Source: Gammaproteobacteria bacterium (lineage in GTDB: Bacteria; Pseudomonadota; Gammaproteobacteria; SZUA-229). From it: a stretch of 64,000 nt of DNA. The DNA is taken from NCBI GenBank assembly GCA_026195895.1, contig JAPHRO010000014.1:1-64000 (forward strand), read 5' to 3'. The notes beneath the pieces were generated by a model. The model did not search any database and had not been told where the DNA came from. It saw nothing but the letters and a program-made list of their open reading frames with translations. A program made the position numbers and the translations under genes. Positions 39,167 through 48,859 of this stretch are shown piece by piece (the stretch's first letter is position 1; each line of letters starts with the position of its first letter).

Positions 39167-41017
39167 AACCATTAATAACGATATAGCCGCCGGCGTAATC
39201 CCGGAAATCCGTCCGGCCTGCCCCAGGGTTACCGGCCGATGATCTGCCAGTTTCTGTTTCACTTCATTGGATAGACCGCGGACATTTTCGTAGTCCATAT
39301 CTGCCGGGATACTGCTGTCTTCGTAGCGACGGGCTTTGTCGATTTCATCCTGCTGGCGATCCAGATAGCCCTGATATTTGGCCTGAATTTCCACCTGTTC
39401 AGCCACCACTGGATCCGCAACCGCCGGTCCAATGGATGCTATCTGGGTCAGCTTTGCATAATCCATTTCGGGGCGACGCAACAAATCAATGGCCCGACTT
39501 TCTTTGGATAGCGGTTTCTGTAAAAACTGTTCCAGCTCTTTCGCTGTTTGTGACTGGGCCGGCACCCACATATCGTGCAGTCGCTGTTGTTCTTTTTCGA
39601 TAGCCGCCCGTTTTTCGCTAAAGGCACGCCAGTGAGCTTCGATCAACAATCCCAGTTCGTGGGCTTTTTCACTCAAACGCAAATCGGCATTGTCTTCGCG
39701 CAGAATCAGCCGATATTCCGCGCGTGAAGTAAACATCCGATAGGGTTCGACAGTGCCCTGGGTTATCAGGTCATCCGCCAGCACACCAATATAGGCTTGA
39801 TCCCGTTTGGGATACCAGGCTTCCTTACCCTGCACCTGTAAACTGGCATTGATTGCTGCCAGCAATCCCTGGGCGCCAGCTTCTTCATAACCGGTAGTGC
39901 CATTGATCTGACCGGCGAAAAACAGACCCTTGATAAATTTGGTTTCCAGCGTCGGTTTCAGATCCCGGGGATCGAAAAAGTCATACTCAATGGCGTAACC
40001 GGGCCGGGTAATGAAGGCATTTTCAAAACCTTTGATGGAGCGTACCAGTTCAAACTGCACATCAAACGGCAGGCTGGTGGAAATACCATTGGGATAAATT
40101 TCAAAACTATCCAGCCCTTCCGGCTCGATAAATATCTGGTGCGAATCCTTGTCGGCAAAGCGCATGATTTTATCTTCGATGGAAGGACAATATCTGGGCC
40201 CAACACCCTCGATCACGCCAGAATACATGGGCGAACGATCCAGGCCGCCATGAATAATTTCGTGGGTGCGGGTATTGGTGTGGGTAATGTAACAGGGAAT
40301 CTGTTGGGGATGATCATCCACCGAGCCGGTGAATGAAAACACCGGTAAGGGTTCATCGCCTGGCTGTTGCTGTAATTCGGAATAATCGATAGACCGCGTA
40401 TCAATACGTGGCGGGGTACCGGTTTTTAAACGACTCACCCGAAACGGTAATTCTCGCAAACGTCTGGATAAAGCAATCGACGGTGGATCGCCGGCCCGCC
40501 CGCCGGAGTGATGGCTTTCGCCAATGTGAATCAGACCATCCAGAAATGTACCCACGGTCAGTACCACCGCAGAAGCTCTGAACTTCAATCCCATCTGGGT
40601 AACAACACCGGTGACCTGATCATTCTCAACAATCAGATCATCCACCGCCTGCTGGAAAATGGAGAGATTTTGCTGGTTTTCCAGCATATGGCGAATGGCA
40701 TATTTGTAGAGTTTACGATCCGCCTGGGCACGGGTCGCGCGCACGGCCGGGCCTTTTCGTCGATTCAGAATCCGAAACTGGATGCCACCCTTATCCGCCG
40801 CTTTGGCCATGGCGCCACCCATGGCATCGATTTCCTTCACCAGGTGACCTTTGCCAATACCACCAATCGCCGGGTTACAGCTCATTTGCCCCAGGGTTTC
40901 GATGTTGTGCGTCAGTAATAACGTCTTTGATCCCATGCGCGCAGCCGCCAGCGCCGCTTCGGTGCCAGCGTGGCCGCCGCCGATAACTATGACGTCGAAT
41001 GAATCTGCGTAGAACAT
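39146..41017 (-). CDS. mnmG: tRNA uridine-5-carboxymethylaminomethyl modification enzyme MnmG (GidA)
   Basis: FAD-dependent enzyme of 623 residues that modifies wobble U34 of tRNAs together with MnmE, also encoded here (44671-46032). The FAD motif [17 protein letters not shown] is at about 13-29. [30 protein letters not shown] and the C-terminal [32 protein letters not shown] are intact. It is the usual first gene of the mnmG-rsmG-parAB group. Confidence 0.97.
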   Translation of the reverse strand: MFYADSFDVIVIGGGHAGTEAALAAARMGSKTLLLTHNIETLGQMSCNPAIGGIGKGHLVKEIDAMGGAMAKAADKGGIQFRILNRRKGPAVRATRAQADRKLYKYAIRHMLENQQNLSIFQQAVDDLIVENDQVTGVVTQMGLKFRASAVVLTVGTFLDGLIHIGESHHSGGRAGDPPSIALSRRLRELPFRVSRLKTGTPPRIDTRSIDYSELQQQPGDEPLPVFSFTGSVDDHPQQIPCYITHTNTRTHEIIHGGLDRSPMYSGVIEGVGPRYCPSIEDKIMRFADKDSHQIFIEPEGLDSFEIYPNGISTSLPFDVQFELVRSIKGFENAFITRPGYAIEYDFFDPRDLKPTLETKFIKGLFFAGQINGTTGYEEAGAQGLLAAINASLQVQGKEAWYPKRDQAYIGVLADDLITQGTVEPYRMFTSRAEYRLILREDNADLRLSEKAHELGLLIEAHWRAFSEKRAAIEKEQQRLHDMWVPAQSQTAKELEQFLQKPLSKESRAIDLLRRPEMDYAKLTQIASIGPAVADPVVAEQVEIQAKYQGYLDRQQDEIDKARRYEDSSIPADMDYENVRGLSNEVKQKLADHRPVTLGQAGRISGITPAAISLLMVHIKKST

Positions 41018-41047
41018 GAGATAAAATGCCTGCTATGGGAACCCGCT

Positions 41048-41077
41048 ATTATCTCTTATATTGGTCAAATTAGGCAA
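41048..41077 (-). promoter_or_regulatory. Possible sigma-70 promoter of mnmG
   Basis: The minus strand has TTGCCT (41077-41072), an 18-nt spacer and GATAAT (41053-41048), 31 nt or more upstream of the mnmG ATG. Each box is one or two bases off consensus. Confidence 0.45.
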
Positions 41078-41113
41078 AAATAGTTAGCTGTCTAAAAAAG
41101 ACGCTGGCACAGC

Positions 41114-41698
41114 TCAGTCCAGATCTTCTACCAAAGAAGCTCTGACATTTTCCGCTATTTGTTCAACCGTGTGTTGATAGGCAGGATGATCAATACCGGC
41201 AGATATTTTGCTACCCGCCTTGGCTTTTTCTACCATCTCAGGTGTTAACTCAAAGCGCATAAAGTGAACCGAAGATGTTTTATCTTCAGTTTCCCTGTCC
41301 AGATCTTCATTGCTGATGGGATTCACTGGATCACAGTCACCCACCTTAATCCAGATTTTTTTCTCAATACCGATCATTCTGGCAAGCGCCTGTTTGCGTT
41401 CTTCCGGATTATCATATTCCACCATAAAAGTGGCTTTCCAGTTATTGCCATCCGGTATCAATGGATTGTAAACATCCAGCTCTTCCTGAATGCCATCGGC
41501 TTCAAAAATTTTTTCAATGCGCAACATTTCCTGAACCTGATAGCGCATAGTGAGTTCATCTTCAAAGTACAGCGCTGTATGATCGCCAATCGGCAGGCGA
41601 CGATGCTTTTTATGCTCCATGACTTTCTGCCGAAATTCCTGTCGAGTTTCGGCATATTTTTCCAGGCTATCTAAATCTTTTCGGGATAGTTTTGGCAT
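41114..41698 (-). CDS. DUF3501 family protein
   Basis: Soluble protein of 194 residues without signal or membrane segment. MPKLSRKDLDSLEKYAETRQEFRQ and RRLPIGDHTALYFEDELTMRYQVQEMLRIEKIF are the DUF3501 hallmarks. Function is unknown. It is the third gene of a rubrerythrin, Fe-S/CCG protein, DUF3501 operon (24 nt after the Fe-S gene). I recall this trio being conserved in other proteobacteria, which suggests a joint role in peroxide or redox handling. Confidence 0.85.
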   Translation of the reverse strand: MPKLSRKDLDSLEKYAETRQEFRQKVMEHKKHRRLPIGDHTALYFEDELTMRYQVQEMLRIEKIFEADGIQEELDVYNPLIPDGNNWKATFMVEYDNPEERKQALARMIGIEKKIWIKVGDCDPVNPISNEDLDRETEDKTSSVHFMRFELTPEMVEKAKAGSKISAGIDHPAYQHTVEQIAENVRASLVEDLD

Positions 41699-41722
41699 AA
41701 TTGTTTCTCGTAAATTTTCTGG

Positions 41723-43057
41723 TTAAATGCCATAGGCTTTGCGTAATAAACTAATCGGATGCTCTGCTTTTACGCCATCTTTAGTAGCATGTTCAATATG
41801 GTGTCCTGCCATCGCGCAATCACTGCCAAAATGTTCCGCTGCTGATTTTTCCACTCGATTCGCAACGGGGCGGACAATTTTCATTGACGCTGCATGAAAC
41901 TCTTTTTTCACGGCATAAGTACCGTCATGTCCTGAACATCGTTCTATGACTTCTACTTCTGTGTCTGGAATTAGTAACAAGGTATCTTTAGTTTTTGGTC
42001 CTATGTTCTGCACTCGCTGATGACAGGCGGCATGATAAGCCACTTTACCCAGGGCATTTTTGAACTCCGTATTCATGGCGCCTTCCTTGTGGCGTAGCAT
42101 TAAATACTCAAAGGGATCATAAAAAGCATCTTTTACTTTTTGCACATCCGCATCATCGGGATACATCAACGGTAATTCCTGCTTGAACATTAACACACAG
42201 GAAGGTATCAATGCCGTCAGGTCGTATCCTTCGTCAACCAGACGGGCCAGTTCAGGAATATTCACCTGTTTGGCTTTTTCTACAGAGTCGAAATCACCCA
42301 GTTCCAGTTTCGGCATACCACAACATTTTTCTACTTTAGGCGTCGTTACCGGTATACCGTTATGTTCATAAACCGCGACAAAATCTACACCTATATCTGG
42401 CTCATTATGATTCATATAACAGGTAGTGAATAAGGCTACTTTACCCTTGGTGATCCCTGCCGGTTTCACCGAAGACAAACTTGCGTGATTTTTTAAACGT
42501 TTACGTAAACTGTTGCTGTGATACTCGGGTAAGTTAGCATCGGCATGTACGCCTAACACCGACTCAAGAATTTTTCTTGTCGGTTTTAATTTATTAACAG
42601 TGTTAACCACAGATGAAATAACTGGAATTCCTGCCAGGGATCCAACAGCATCCGTGCTGGTTAAAATTTTATCGCGGGTTTTAACATCGCCCTGTTTATA
42701 TTTAACGGCTTTCGCGCGCAACATCAGATGGGGGAAATCCAGATTCCATTCATGGGGGGGGACGTAAGGGCATTTGGTCATGTAACACAGATCACACAGA
42801 TAACAATGATCCACTACCTGCCAGTAATCTTTTTTATCTACACCATCGACTTCAAATGTTTCCGATTCGTCAACCAGATCAAACAGAGTTGGAAACGACT
42901 GGCACAGACTGACACAGCGACGACAGCCATGGCAGATATCAAATACGCGTTCCATTTCGTTGAATAAAGATTGTTCATTATAAAAATCTTCGCTTTTCCA
43001 GTCGAGTGGATGACGAGTAGGTGCTTCCAGATTACCTTCGCGGCTTGCCGTTGACAT
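41723..43057 (-). CDS. Fe-S oxidoreductase with CCG domains (GlpC/HdrB-like)
   Basis: Protein of 444 residues. The N-terminus holds two 4Fe-4S motifs (CHGCRRCVSLC near 39-49 and CYLCDLCYMTKCP near 83-95). The rest holds two CCG-type cysteine domains: TTCYMNH...KCCGMPKLE and AACHQRVQ...RCSGHDGTYA. The second CCG motif reads CSG, which may alter the cluster it binds. GlpC- and HdrB-like proteins move electrons between quinones or thiols and partner enzymes. No membrane helix is seen. It is 64 nt after rubrerythrin and probably its redox partner. Confidence 0.85.
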   Translation of the reverse strand: MSTASREGNLEAPTRHPLDWKSEDFYNEQSLFNEMERVFDICHGCRRCVSLCQSFPTLFDLVDESETFEVDGVDKKDYWQVVDHCYLCDLCYMTKCPYVPPHEWNLDFPHLMLRAKAVKYKQGDVKTRDKILTSTDAVGSLAGIPVISSVVNTVNKLKPTRKILESVLGVHADANLPEYHSNSLRKRLKNHASLSSVKPAGITKGKVALFTTCYMNHNEPDIGVDFVAVYEHNGIPVTTPKVEKCCGMPKLELGDFDSVEKAKQVNIPELARLVDEGYDLTALIPSCVLMFKQELPLMYPDDADVQKVKDAFYDPFEYLMLRHKEGAMNTEFKNALGKVAYHAACHQRVQNIGPKTKDTLLLIPDTEVEVIERCSGHDGTYAVKKEFHAASMKIVRPVANRVEKSAAEHFGSDCAMAGHHIEHATKDGVKAEHPISLLRKAYGI

Positions 43058-43121
43058 TTTATTCTCCCCAGAATCGTTGCCAAATAGCCGGCCATCGCAA
43101 AGATGGCCGGCAGGTAAAACA

Positions 43122-43538
43122 TTAGTCCATTTCAGCCAGCGCTTTCTGGTAACGATTAGCGTGAGAACGCTCGGCTTTAGCTAGCGTTTCAAACCAGTCG
43201 GCAATTTCATCAAAGCCTTCATCGCGGGCTGTTTTTGCCATGCCTGGGTACATGTCTGTGTACTCATGCGTTTCACCGGCTACTGCGGATTTCAGATTGT
43301 CAGTGGTGCCGCCAAATGGCATGCCTGTTGCGGGATCACCACATTGCTCCAGATATTCCAGATGGCCATGTGCATGACCTGTTTCACCCTCTGCAGTAGA
43401 ACGAAATAGTGCCGCTACATCTGCGTAACCTTCTACATCAGCTTTATTGGCGAAGTAAAGATAACGACGATTGGCCTGAGACTCGCCCGAAAATGCGTCT
43501 TTTAGATTCTGTTCAGTACCGCTGCCTTTTAGGTCCAT
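43122..43538 (-). CDS. Short rubrerythrin lacking the rubredoxin domain
   Basis: Diiron ferritin-like protein of 138 residues. The ligand helices are visible: [23 protein letters not shown] and a second ExxH ([17 protein letters not shown]), then [22 protein letters not shown] and a last helix with [15 protein letters not shown]. It ends without the CxxC rubredoxin domain, so electrons must come from another protein, perhaps the Fe-S protein next in the operon. A start at 43556 is possible. The ATG at 43538 is chosen because GGGAG lies 7 nt before it. Rubrerythrins reduce peroxide. Confidence 0.9.
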   Translation of the reverse strand: MDLKGSGTEQNLKDAFSGESQANRRYLYFANKADVEGYADVAALFRSTAEGETGHAHGHLEYLEQCGDPATGMPFGGTTDNLKSAVAGETHEYTDMYPGMAKTARDEGFDEIADWFETLAKAERSHANRYQKALAEMD

Positions 43539-43600
43539 GATTTTTCTCCCATACAATTAAGTTGTTTTTAATCAGACTGCAACCACAATAGTACGCCTAC

Positions 43601-43630
43601 TTAAATATTTAGCTAATTAAAAATATTTAA
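43601..43630. promoter_or_regulatory. 30-bp inverted repeat upstream of the rubrerythrin operon
   Basis: TTAAATATTT (43601-43610) and AAATATTTAA (43621-43630) form a perfect 10-bp inverted repeat with a 10-nt spacer, 63-92 nt before the rubrerythrin ATG. A -10-like TACTAT lies just downstream on the minus strand, so a bound repressor or activator could cover the promoter. The recognising regulator is not known. Confidence 0.55.
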
Positions 43631-43709
43631 CAGATTCATTGGTAATCTCAATGAAGAATTTAATGAAATAGTAATAAAGGATCCCGGTGGAAACAGATGA
43701 AGCTACGGA

Positions 43710-44669
43710 TTAGTAGAACCTTTGCTCACCCTCAGGACGAGTTTTGAATAATCGAAGAGTCCAGAAATATTGTTCCGGACAGATATTGATAAGTTGTTCA
43801 ATCGCCTGGTTCATAGTTTGAGTATCGAGCTGATCATCACCCAATGGAAAATTGTCTAGCGGCGGTAGAATATGTACCTGATACTTTGCCTGAGCAGTAT
43901 CATAACAACTGACACAGGGAAACACTTTTGCCCGGCAGCTTTTTGCTAATCGTCCCAGTACCGGGATGGTTGCTTTTGGCACGTCAAACAAAGGCACAAA
44001 AATCGAGCGCTCCTTGCCCAGATCTTCATCGGGCAAATAACACATGACGCAACCAGAGCGAACATCTTTAATAATCGGGCGCAAACCTGCTTCTCGGGTA
44101 TAGATCAGGGTGCCAAACTTACTTCTGGCCCGGGCCACGATCCAGTCAGCGACCGGATTTTTCATACTTTTAAAGGGACCCGATACAGAATAAGCACGGC
44201 CCAGGGCAGATACCGCGGCTTCCAGCCCAACACTATGAATGGTCATCACTATAACATTGTGGCCAGCGGCGATAGCGGCATCGATATTTTCCTGCCCCTG
44301 AAACTCAATACGTTTTTGCAGCGATTTTTTCGAACCCCAAAGAATAAAACCATAATGCAGAATACTGCGCATTTGGGCGCGAAAATGATTTTTTAAAAAA
44401 AACTGCCGTTCATTTTCTGACATCTCCGGATAACATAGATCAAGATTTTTATAGGCAATAGCTAATCTTTTTTTATTTATTTTTCTTAATAAATCACCGA
44501 GACAGTTGCCCAGTAAATCAACAAGTTTATTCGGCAACAAAAAAATCAGGTAGGACAAAACCAGAAAAAACCAGGTTGACCAGTATTGCGGCTTTAAAAA
44601 ATATGCATGGAATTTAGCATCGAATACCAGAGGACTTTTTTCTGCTGCGATACCATTTTTTTTATTCAT
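43710..44669 (-). CDS. Lysophospholipid/lipid A acyltransferase (LpxL/HtrB family)
   Basis: Inner-membrane acyltransferase of 319 residues. It has one membrane helix near residues 35-55, the catalytic H-x4-E motif HSVGLE (about 144-149), and GPFKSMKNPVADWIVARAR and CYLPDEDLGKERSIFVPLF as later family motifs. It probably adds a secondary acyl chain to lipid A or a related glycolipid. An in-frame ATG at 44744 would run through the end of mnmE; the ATG at 44669, one base after the mnmE stop, is preferred. Substrate is not decidable from sequence. Confidence 0.82.
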   Translation of the reverse strand: MNKKNGIAAEKSPLVFDAKFHAYFLKPQYWSTWFFLVLSYLIFLLPNKLVDLLGNCLGDLLRKINKKRLAIAYKNLDLCYPEMSENERQFFLKNHFRAQMRSILHYGFILWGSKKSLQKRIEFQGQENIDAAIAAGHNVIVMTIHSVGLEAAVSALGRAYSVSGPFKSMKNPVADWIVARARSKFGTLIYTREAGLRPIIKDVRSGCVMCYLPDEDLGKERSIFVPLFDVPKATIPVLGRLAKSCRAKVFPCVSCYDTAQAKYQVHILPPLDNFPLGDDQLDTQTMNQAIEQLINICPEQYFWTLRLFKTRPEGEQRFY

Positions 44670-44670
44670 G

Positions 44671-46032
44671 TTACTTACCAATACAGAAACTGGAAAAGAT
44701 GCGGCCCAGCAAATCATCGGAAGTAAATTCACCGGTGATTTCATTTAAAACATCCTGCGCTCGACGCAACTCTTCCGCCAATAATTCCCCGGCCTGAAGT
44801 TCCACCAGATTTATCCGCGCCGCCTGCAAATTTTCATCGGCTGATTGCAGTGCATCCAGATGGCGTCGCCGCGCCATAAAACGGCCTTCCATCGATTGTT
44901 CATAACCCATGCAGGTTTTTAAATGATTTTTTAATAAATCCAGCCCGGCTCCGGTTTTTGCGCTCACCGCAATATCGATTTCGCCTTCGGCTTCAATTAA
45001 ACCCGGGTCACGGCCACTTAAATCAATTTTATTAAATATCCGGGTCACGCCAATATGTTCCGGCAACTGATCTTCTATTTCCAGATGATCATTTTCCGGA
45101 TGCTCATCATCGACCAGCAACAAAATACGGTCAGCCTGTTCAATTTCGCGCCAGGCGCGACGTACACCCTCCTGCTCTACCGGATCATCACTGTCGCGCA
45201 GGCCCGCTGTATCTATAATATGTAAAGGTAAGCCATCTATCTGGATATGTTCCCGTAAGACGTCGCGAGTAGTGCCCGGTATATCCGTGACTATGGCAGA
45301 TTCTCGGCCCGCCAACTGATTTAACAAGCTGGATTTTCCAGCATTGGGTCGACCGGCTATTACCAGTGTCATGCCTTCGCGCAACAAACAGCCCTGGCGA
45401 GCTGATGTAAAAATTTCATCCAGTTGCAGTTCTATACCGGATAATTTAGCTTCGACAATGCCATCGGATAAAAAATCGATTTCTTCTTCTGGAAAATCCA
45501 GCGCGGCTTCGACGTATAAACGCAACTCAATGAGTTTTTCAACCAACTGGTGAATGCTTTGGGAAAATTCACCCTGCAATGATCGCACCGCGGCTTTTGC
45601 TGCATCTTCTGACTCGGCTTCAATGAGATCTGCTACTGCTTCGGCCTGGGCCAGATCCATCTTGTCATTCAAAAATGCCTGTTCAGAAAATTCGCCGGCC
45701 CGGGCCATTCGTGCGCCCAGTGCTAAAACCCTTTTGAGTAGCATATCCAGTACTACTGGACCGCCGTGCGCCTGTAACTCCAGCACATTTTCGCCAGTAA
45801 AAGAATGGGGTTTTTCAAAATACAGTGCAATCCCGGTGTCGATAGCTGTACCGGCTGCATCCTGAAAAGCTAAATATTCTGCCTGGCGAACAGCCGGTAA
45901 TTTACCCAGGATTTTTTCTGCGATATTTTGACATGCCGGGCCAGATACCCTGACGATACCGACACCTCCGCGTCCCGGCGGTGTGGCAATTGCTGCAATG
46001 GTATCGATATTTTGAAGTTTTGTTGAATTCAT
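44671..46032 (-). CDS. mnmE: tRNA modification GTPase MnmE (TrmE)
   Basis: GTPase of 453 residues, partner of MnmG. The N-terminal folate-binding domain has [21 protein letters not shown]. The G domain has [12 protein letters not shown] (about 222-233), [24 protein letters not shown] and NKID. The C-terminal FCIGK with the essential Cys is intact. It lies in the usual yidC-mnmE order with a 61-nt gap. Confidence 0.97.
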   Translation of the reverse strand: MNSTKLQNIDTIAAIATPPGRGGVGIVRVSGPACQNIAEKILGKLPAVRQAEYLAFQDAAGTAIDTGIALYFEKPHSFTGENVLELQAHGGPVVLDMLLKRVLALGARMARAGEFSEQAFLNDKMDLAQAEAVADLIEAESEDAAKAAVRSLQGEFSQSIHQLVEKLIELRLYVEAALDFPEEEIDFLSDGIVEAKLSGIELQLDEIFTSARQGCLLREGMTLVIAGRPNAGKSSLLNQLAGRESAIVTDIPGTTRDVLREHIQIDGLPLHIIDTAGLRDSDDPVEQEGVRRAWREIEQADRILLLVDDEHPENDHLEIEDQLPEHIGVTRIFNKIDLSGRDPGLIEAEGEIDIAVSAKTGAGLDLLKNHLKTCMGYEQSMEGRFMARRRHLDALQSADENLQAARINLVELQAGELLAEELRRAQDVLNEITGEFTSDDLLGRIFSSFCIGK

Positions 46033-46093
46033 TACCTTGCACTTTATAGCAGCAAAAGTAATTTAGAAACATGCCCCCCTGGCGGGAGGGGCT

Positions 46094-47740
46094 TTATGAA
46101 TTTTCAATGCGTTTGGTAATCACCCATTGCTGGGCAATAGACAATGTATTATTTACTACCCAGTACAGCACCAGTCCCGCCGGGAAAAACAGGAAAAATA
46201 CCGTAAACATGATCGGCATAATCTGGAAAATTTTCTGCTGCATTGGATCCATCGGCGCAGGATTCAGTTTCTGCTGAATGAACATCGACGCGCCCATCAG
46301 TAGTGGTAATATGTAATAGGGATCCTGCACCGATAAATTGGTAATCCACAATGCAAATGGCGCATTACGCATTTCCACCGATTCCAGCAATACCCAGTAT
46401 AATGCGATGAAAACCGGCATCTGCACCAGTATCGGCAAACAGCCACCGAGAGGATTTATTTTTTCCTCTTTGTACATTTTCATCATCGCCTGACTCATGC
46501 GCTGGCGATCATCACCATAGCGTTCTTTCATGGCCTGCATCTTGGGAGCAACTTTGCGCATTTTTGCCATGGATCGATAACTGGCTTCGGATAATTTATA
46601 AAATATCAGTTTAACGGTAAGCGTCAGAAATATAATCGCCCACCCCCAGTTATTGAAAACACCATGGTACATTTCCAGCACCCAGTACAGCGGTTTGGCC
46701 AGAATGGTTAAAATGCCATAATCTACTGTCAGCTCTAAACCGGGTGCGATCGCTTCCAGTCGGTGCTGCAGTTTAGGGCCCACCACTAACTGACTGTGGA
46801 AACGACCCTGTTCACCCGCTTTCACCGTCATCGCCGGAGAACGCAAACCTAAAATGTATCGGTTATTCGATGGATTGGAACTATAGGCCAGATTCAATTC
46901 CTGTTGATCGGGTATCCAGGCAGACAGGAAATAATGTTGAATCATTGCGACCCAGCCACCTAACATGTCATTGCCCAAACCAATTTCTCGCATATGGTTT
47001 TTATCCGCCATATCATCAAAATCGACTTTTTCGTATTTAATTTCGTCATTAAACACGACGCCACCGGTATAGGTATAGATAAAGGCAGACTCACCTCGGC
47101 TATCGGTCGCGCTTCTGGCTAACTGACGATACTGGCTCCCCGTCCAGTCGCTACGGGATTGCACAAAATGTTCGACATCGATGACATAACTGTCACGATG
47201 AAAAGTAAACACTTTGGTTACCGTGGTATCCTGGTCCTGCCAGACCATTTGTACTTTAAGATCGTTTTCACCCTCGGCTAATCGGTATTCATCTTTGGCG
47301 GCATGGTAAACGGCATGGTGATTGGGTGCTGCTGAGTTTGCTGAAATCAGACCGGACTGTGCGACATGGAATTGTGAATCCTTGTCGGAAAAAAGTTCGA
47401 ACGGCCTGTCATCTTCAGCACTGGTTGGGTATTTGCGCAGATCAAGTTTATGGATGCTACCGCCTTTGGTATCGATCGCCACGTCCATTAGATCGGTAAC
47501 CACCCGGATGGCCTTGCGTGAGGCCGGCATTGTTTGTGCCTGAGGCACTGCCGCCGGCATAGCGGCTCGCGGCGTGTCATTAATTTTTTCTGCCGCCATC
47601 GGAATACCCGATGAAGTTCGCGTTTCAGTAGTACTGGCAACGGGTACAGGTTTAGAACCGTAATCTTCTTCCCATGCCTGCCATATCAAAAACAGAATAA
47701 AGAAAAAGGTGATATACAGCAGGGTGCGTTGGTTTTCCAT
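46094..47740 (-). CDS. yidC: Membrane protein insertase YidC
   Basis: Insertase of 548 residues. The first membrane helix is at residues 5-17 (RTLLYITFFFILFLIWQAW). A large periplasmic beta-domain runs to about 340, and the conserved five-helix core holds MYHGVFNNWGWAIIFLTL, NPLGGCLPILVQMPVFIALYWVLLES and LVLYWVVNNTLSIAQQW. It inserts Sec-dependent and Sec-independent membrane proteins, including the AtpE encoded in this window. It follows yidD by 31 nt. Confidence 0.97.
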   Translation of the reverse strand: MENQRTLLYITFFFILFLIWQAWEEDYGSKPVPVASTTETRTSSGIPMAAEKINDTPRAAMPAAVPQAQTMPASRKAIRVVTDLMDVAIDTKGGSIHKLDLRKYPTSAEDDRPFELFSDKDSQFHVAQSGLISANSAAPNHHAVYHAAKDEYRLAEGENDLKVQMVWQDQDTTVTKVFTFHRDSYVIDVEHFVQSRSDWTGSQYRQLARSATDSRGESAFIYTYTGGVVFNDEIKYEKVDFDDMADKNHMREIGLGNDMLGGWVAMIQHYFLSAWIPDQQELNLAYSSNPSNNRYILGLRSPAMTVKAGEQGRFHSQLVVGPKLQHRLEAIAPGLELTVDYGILTILAKPLYWVLEMYHGVFNNWGWAIIFLTLTVKLIFYKLSEASYRSMAKMRKVAPKMQAMKERYGDDRQRMSQAMMKMYKEEKINPLGGCLPILVQMPVFIALYWVLLESVEMRNAPFALWITNLSVQDPYYILPLLMGASMFIQQKLNPAPMDPMQQKIFQIMPIMFTVFFLFFPAGLVLYWVVNNTLSIAQQWVITKRIENS

Positions 47741-47771
47741 AAATCGTTCGTTTTTTTTGATTTGCGCTAGT

Positions 47772-48053
47772 TTATCTGTTTTGCGTTAAGTGGTTATCAG
47801 GTTCATCGTGGCCATTTTCGCCATGATCGTGCTGGCAATGATGTCCGGGTACCGGATCAAAACCGCCTTCATGCCAGGGATGACAACGTCCGATTCGACG
47901 AACGGCCATCCAGCCACCGCGGAATATACCAAATCGTCCAATGGCTTCAACTGCATAGGATGAACAGGTGGGAGTATAACGGCAATGGGGTGGGAAAAAT
48001 GGGCTAATTGCGTACTGATAAAATCGGATCAGTCCGATAAAAATTTTGCGCAT
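47772..48053 (-). CDS. yidD: Membrane protein insertion efficiency factor YidD
   Basis: Small protein of 93 residues with the full YidD signature: [27 protein letters not shown] and [18 protein letters not shown]. The C-terminus is His/Asp/Glu-rich. It overlaps the end of rnpA by 25 nt, the usual arrangement. Confidence 0.95.
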   Translation of the reverse strand: MRKIFIGLIRFYQYAISPFFPPHCRYTPTCSSYAVEAIGRFGIFRGGWMAVRRIGRCHPWHEGGFDPVPGHHCQHDHGENGHDEPDNHLTQNR

Positions 48054-48394
48054 AGTCTATCCCAGTGTTTTTCCAGCGAATCAAAAAGAACAGCGTTTGA
48101 TGTTTTTTTGGTTCCCGGTTTTGCCATTACTACAAAATCTGCTGTCGGTAACATCGATTGATGCTGACGAAAACTCTCCCGAACAAGTCGTTTGATTCGG
48201 TTGCGATCCACAGCCCGCTTAGCATTTTTTTTTGAAATGGCCAAACCCAGACGCGGATAAGCGAGTTTGTTGCCACTAGCCAGGATAGTAAACTGATCGT
48301 CGCTAGATCGAATTGCCTGTTTAAATACCCGACTGAATTCTGCTGGCTTTAAAAGCCTGGCGCGCTTTAAAAAGCGCGCCGAGTTGACTGTCAT
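48029..48394 (-). CDS. rnpA: Ribonuclease P protein component
   Basis: Basic protein of 121 residues that assists the RNase P RNA in tRNA 5' maturation. The motif [18 protein letters not shown] (about 59-76) is the RNR signature. It is preceded by rpmH (83-nt gap) and overlaps yidD, the conserved rpmH-rnpA-yidD order. Confidence 0.96.
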   Translation of the reverse strand: MTVNSARFLKRARLLKPAEFSRVFKQAIRSSDDQFTILASGNKLAYPRLGLAISKKNAKRAVDRNRIKRLVRESFRQHQSMLPTADFVVMAKPGTKKTSNAVLFDSLEKHWDRLCAKFLSD

Positions 48395-48476
48395 ATACTT
48401 AAGTCCCCTGGAAATACCTTGCTGGAAATTTTCCCTGTGGAAACATCCTTTAAGGGACTCCCATGGCGACTAAAAC

Positions 48477-48611
48477 TTATGCTGACAGACGTGCACGACC
48501 CTTGGCGCGACGGGCTTTCAGTACTTTACGGCCGCCTACTGTTGCACTGCGCGCACGAAATCCGTGAGTACGAGCACGTTTGATACGGCTAGGTTGAAAT
48601 GTTCTTTTCAT
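48477..48611 (-). CDS. rpmH: 50S ribosomal protein L34
   Basis: Forty-four residues starting [19 protein letters not shown] and ending [10 protein letters not shown], the full L34 sequence pattern. It is read on the minus strand from the ATG at 48611 to the TAA at 48477. It is divergent from dnaA across a 248-nt gap, which is expected to carry the two promoters; I found no DnaA box in that gap. Confidence 0.98.
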   Translation of the reverse strand: MKRTFQPSRIKRARTHGFRARSATVGGRKVLKARRAKGRARLSA

Positions 48612-48859
48612 TGGTCCAGACCTTGTGTTTCATGTCATGAAATTTTGGGCCGAGTATTCTAATGTCTACGTCAGACGGAGTCAAAACAAATCAACACCAA
48701 ATAAAATAAAAATACTTAGGGCTAATTGTCGGATACTGGTTTCAACCACCGAATTTGCGGTATAGAATGTCCTGTTCAATTTCTAATTTTCCGGTTGTGT
48801 CTAAAAAAACCTTTTGGGCGTTATTAAACAACCAGTTTTAAACCTTTGGGGAATACCAA

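Noticed and set aside
44670-44744. Upstream ATG for the LpxL-like gene
   Set aside because: These codons are an alternative frame of the mnmE 3' end; the ATG one base after the mnmE stop fits the family start better.
46073-46094. GC-rich inverted repeat between yidC and mnmE as terminator
   Set aside because: The stem is only five clean pairs with no U-run, and the genes are normally co-transcribed.
48612-48859. rpmH-dnaA gap as origin
   Set aside because: No TTATCCACA-type box was found there; the dnaA-dnaN gap has four.
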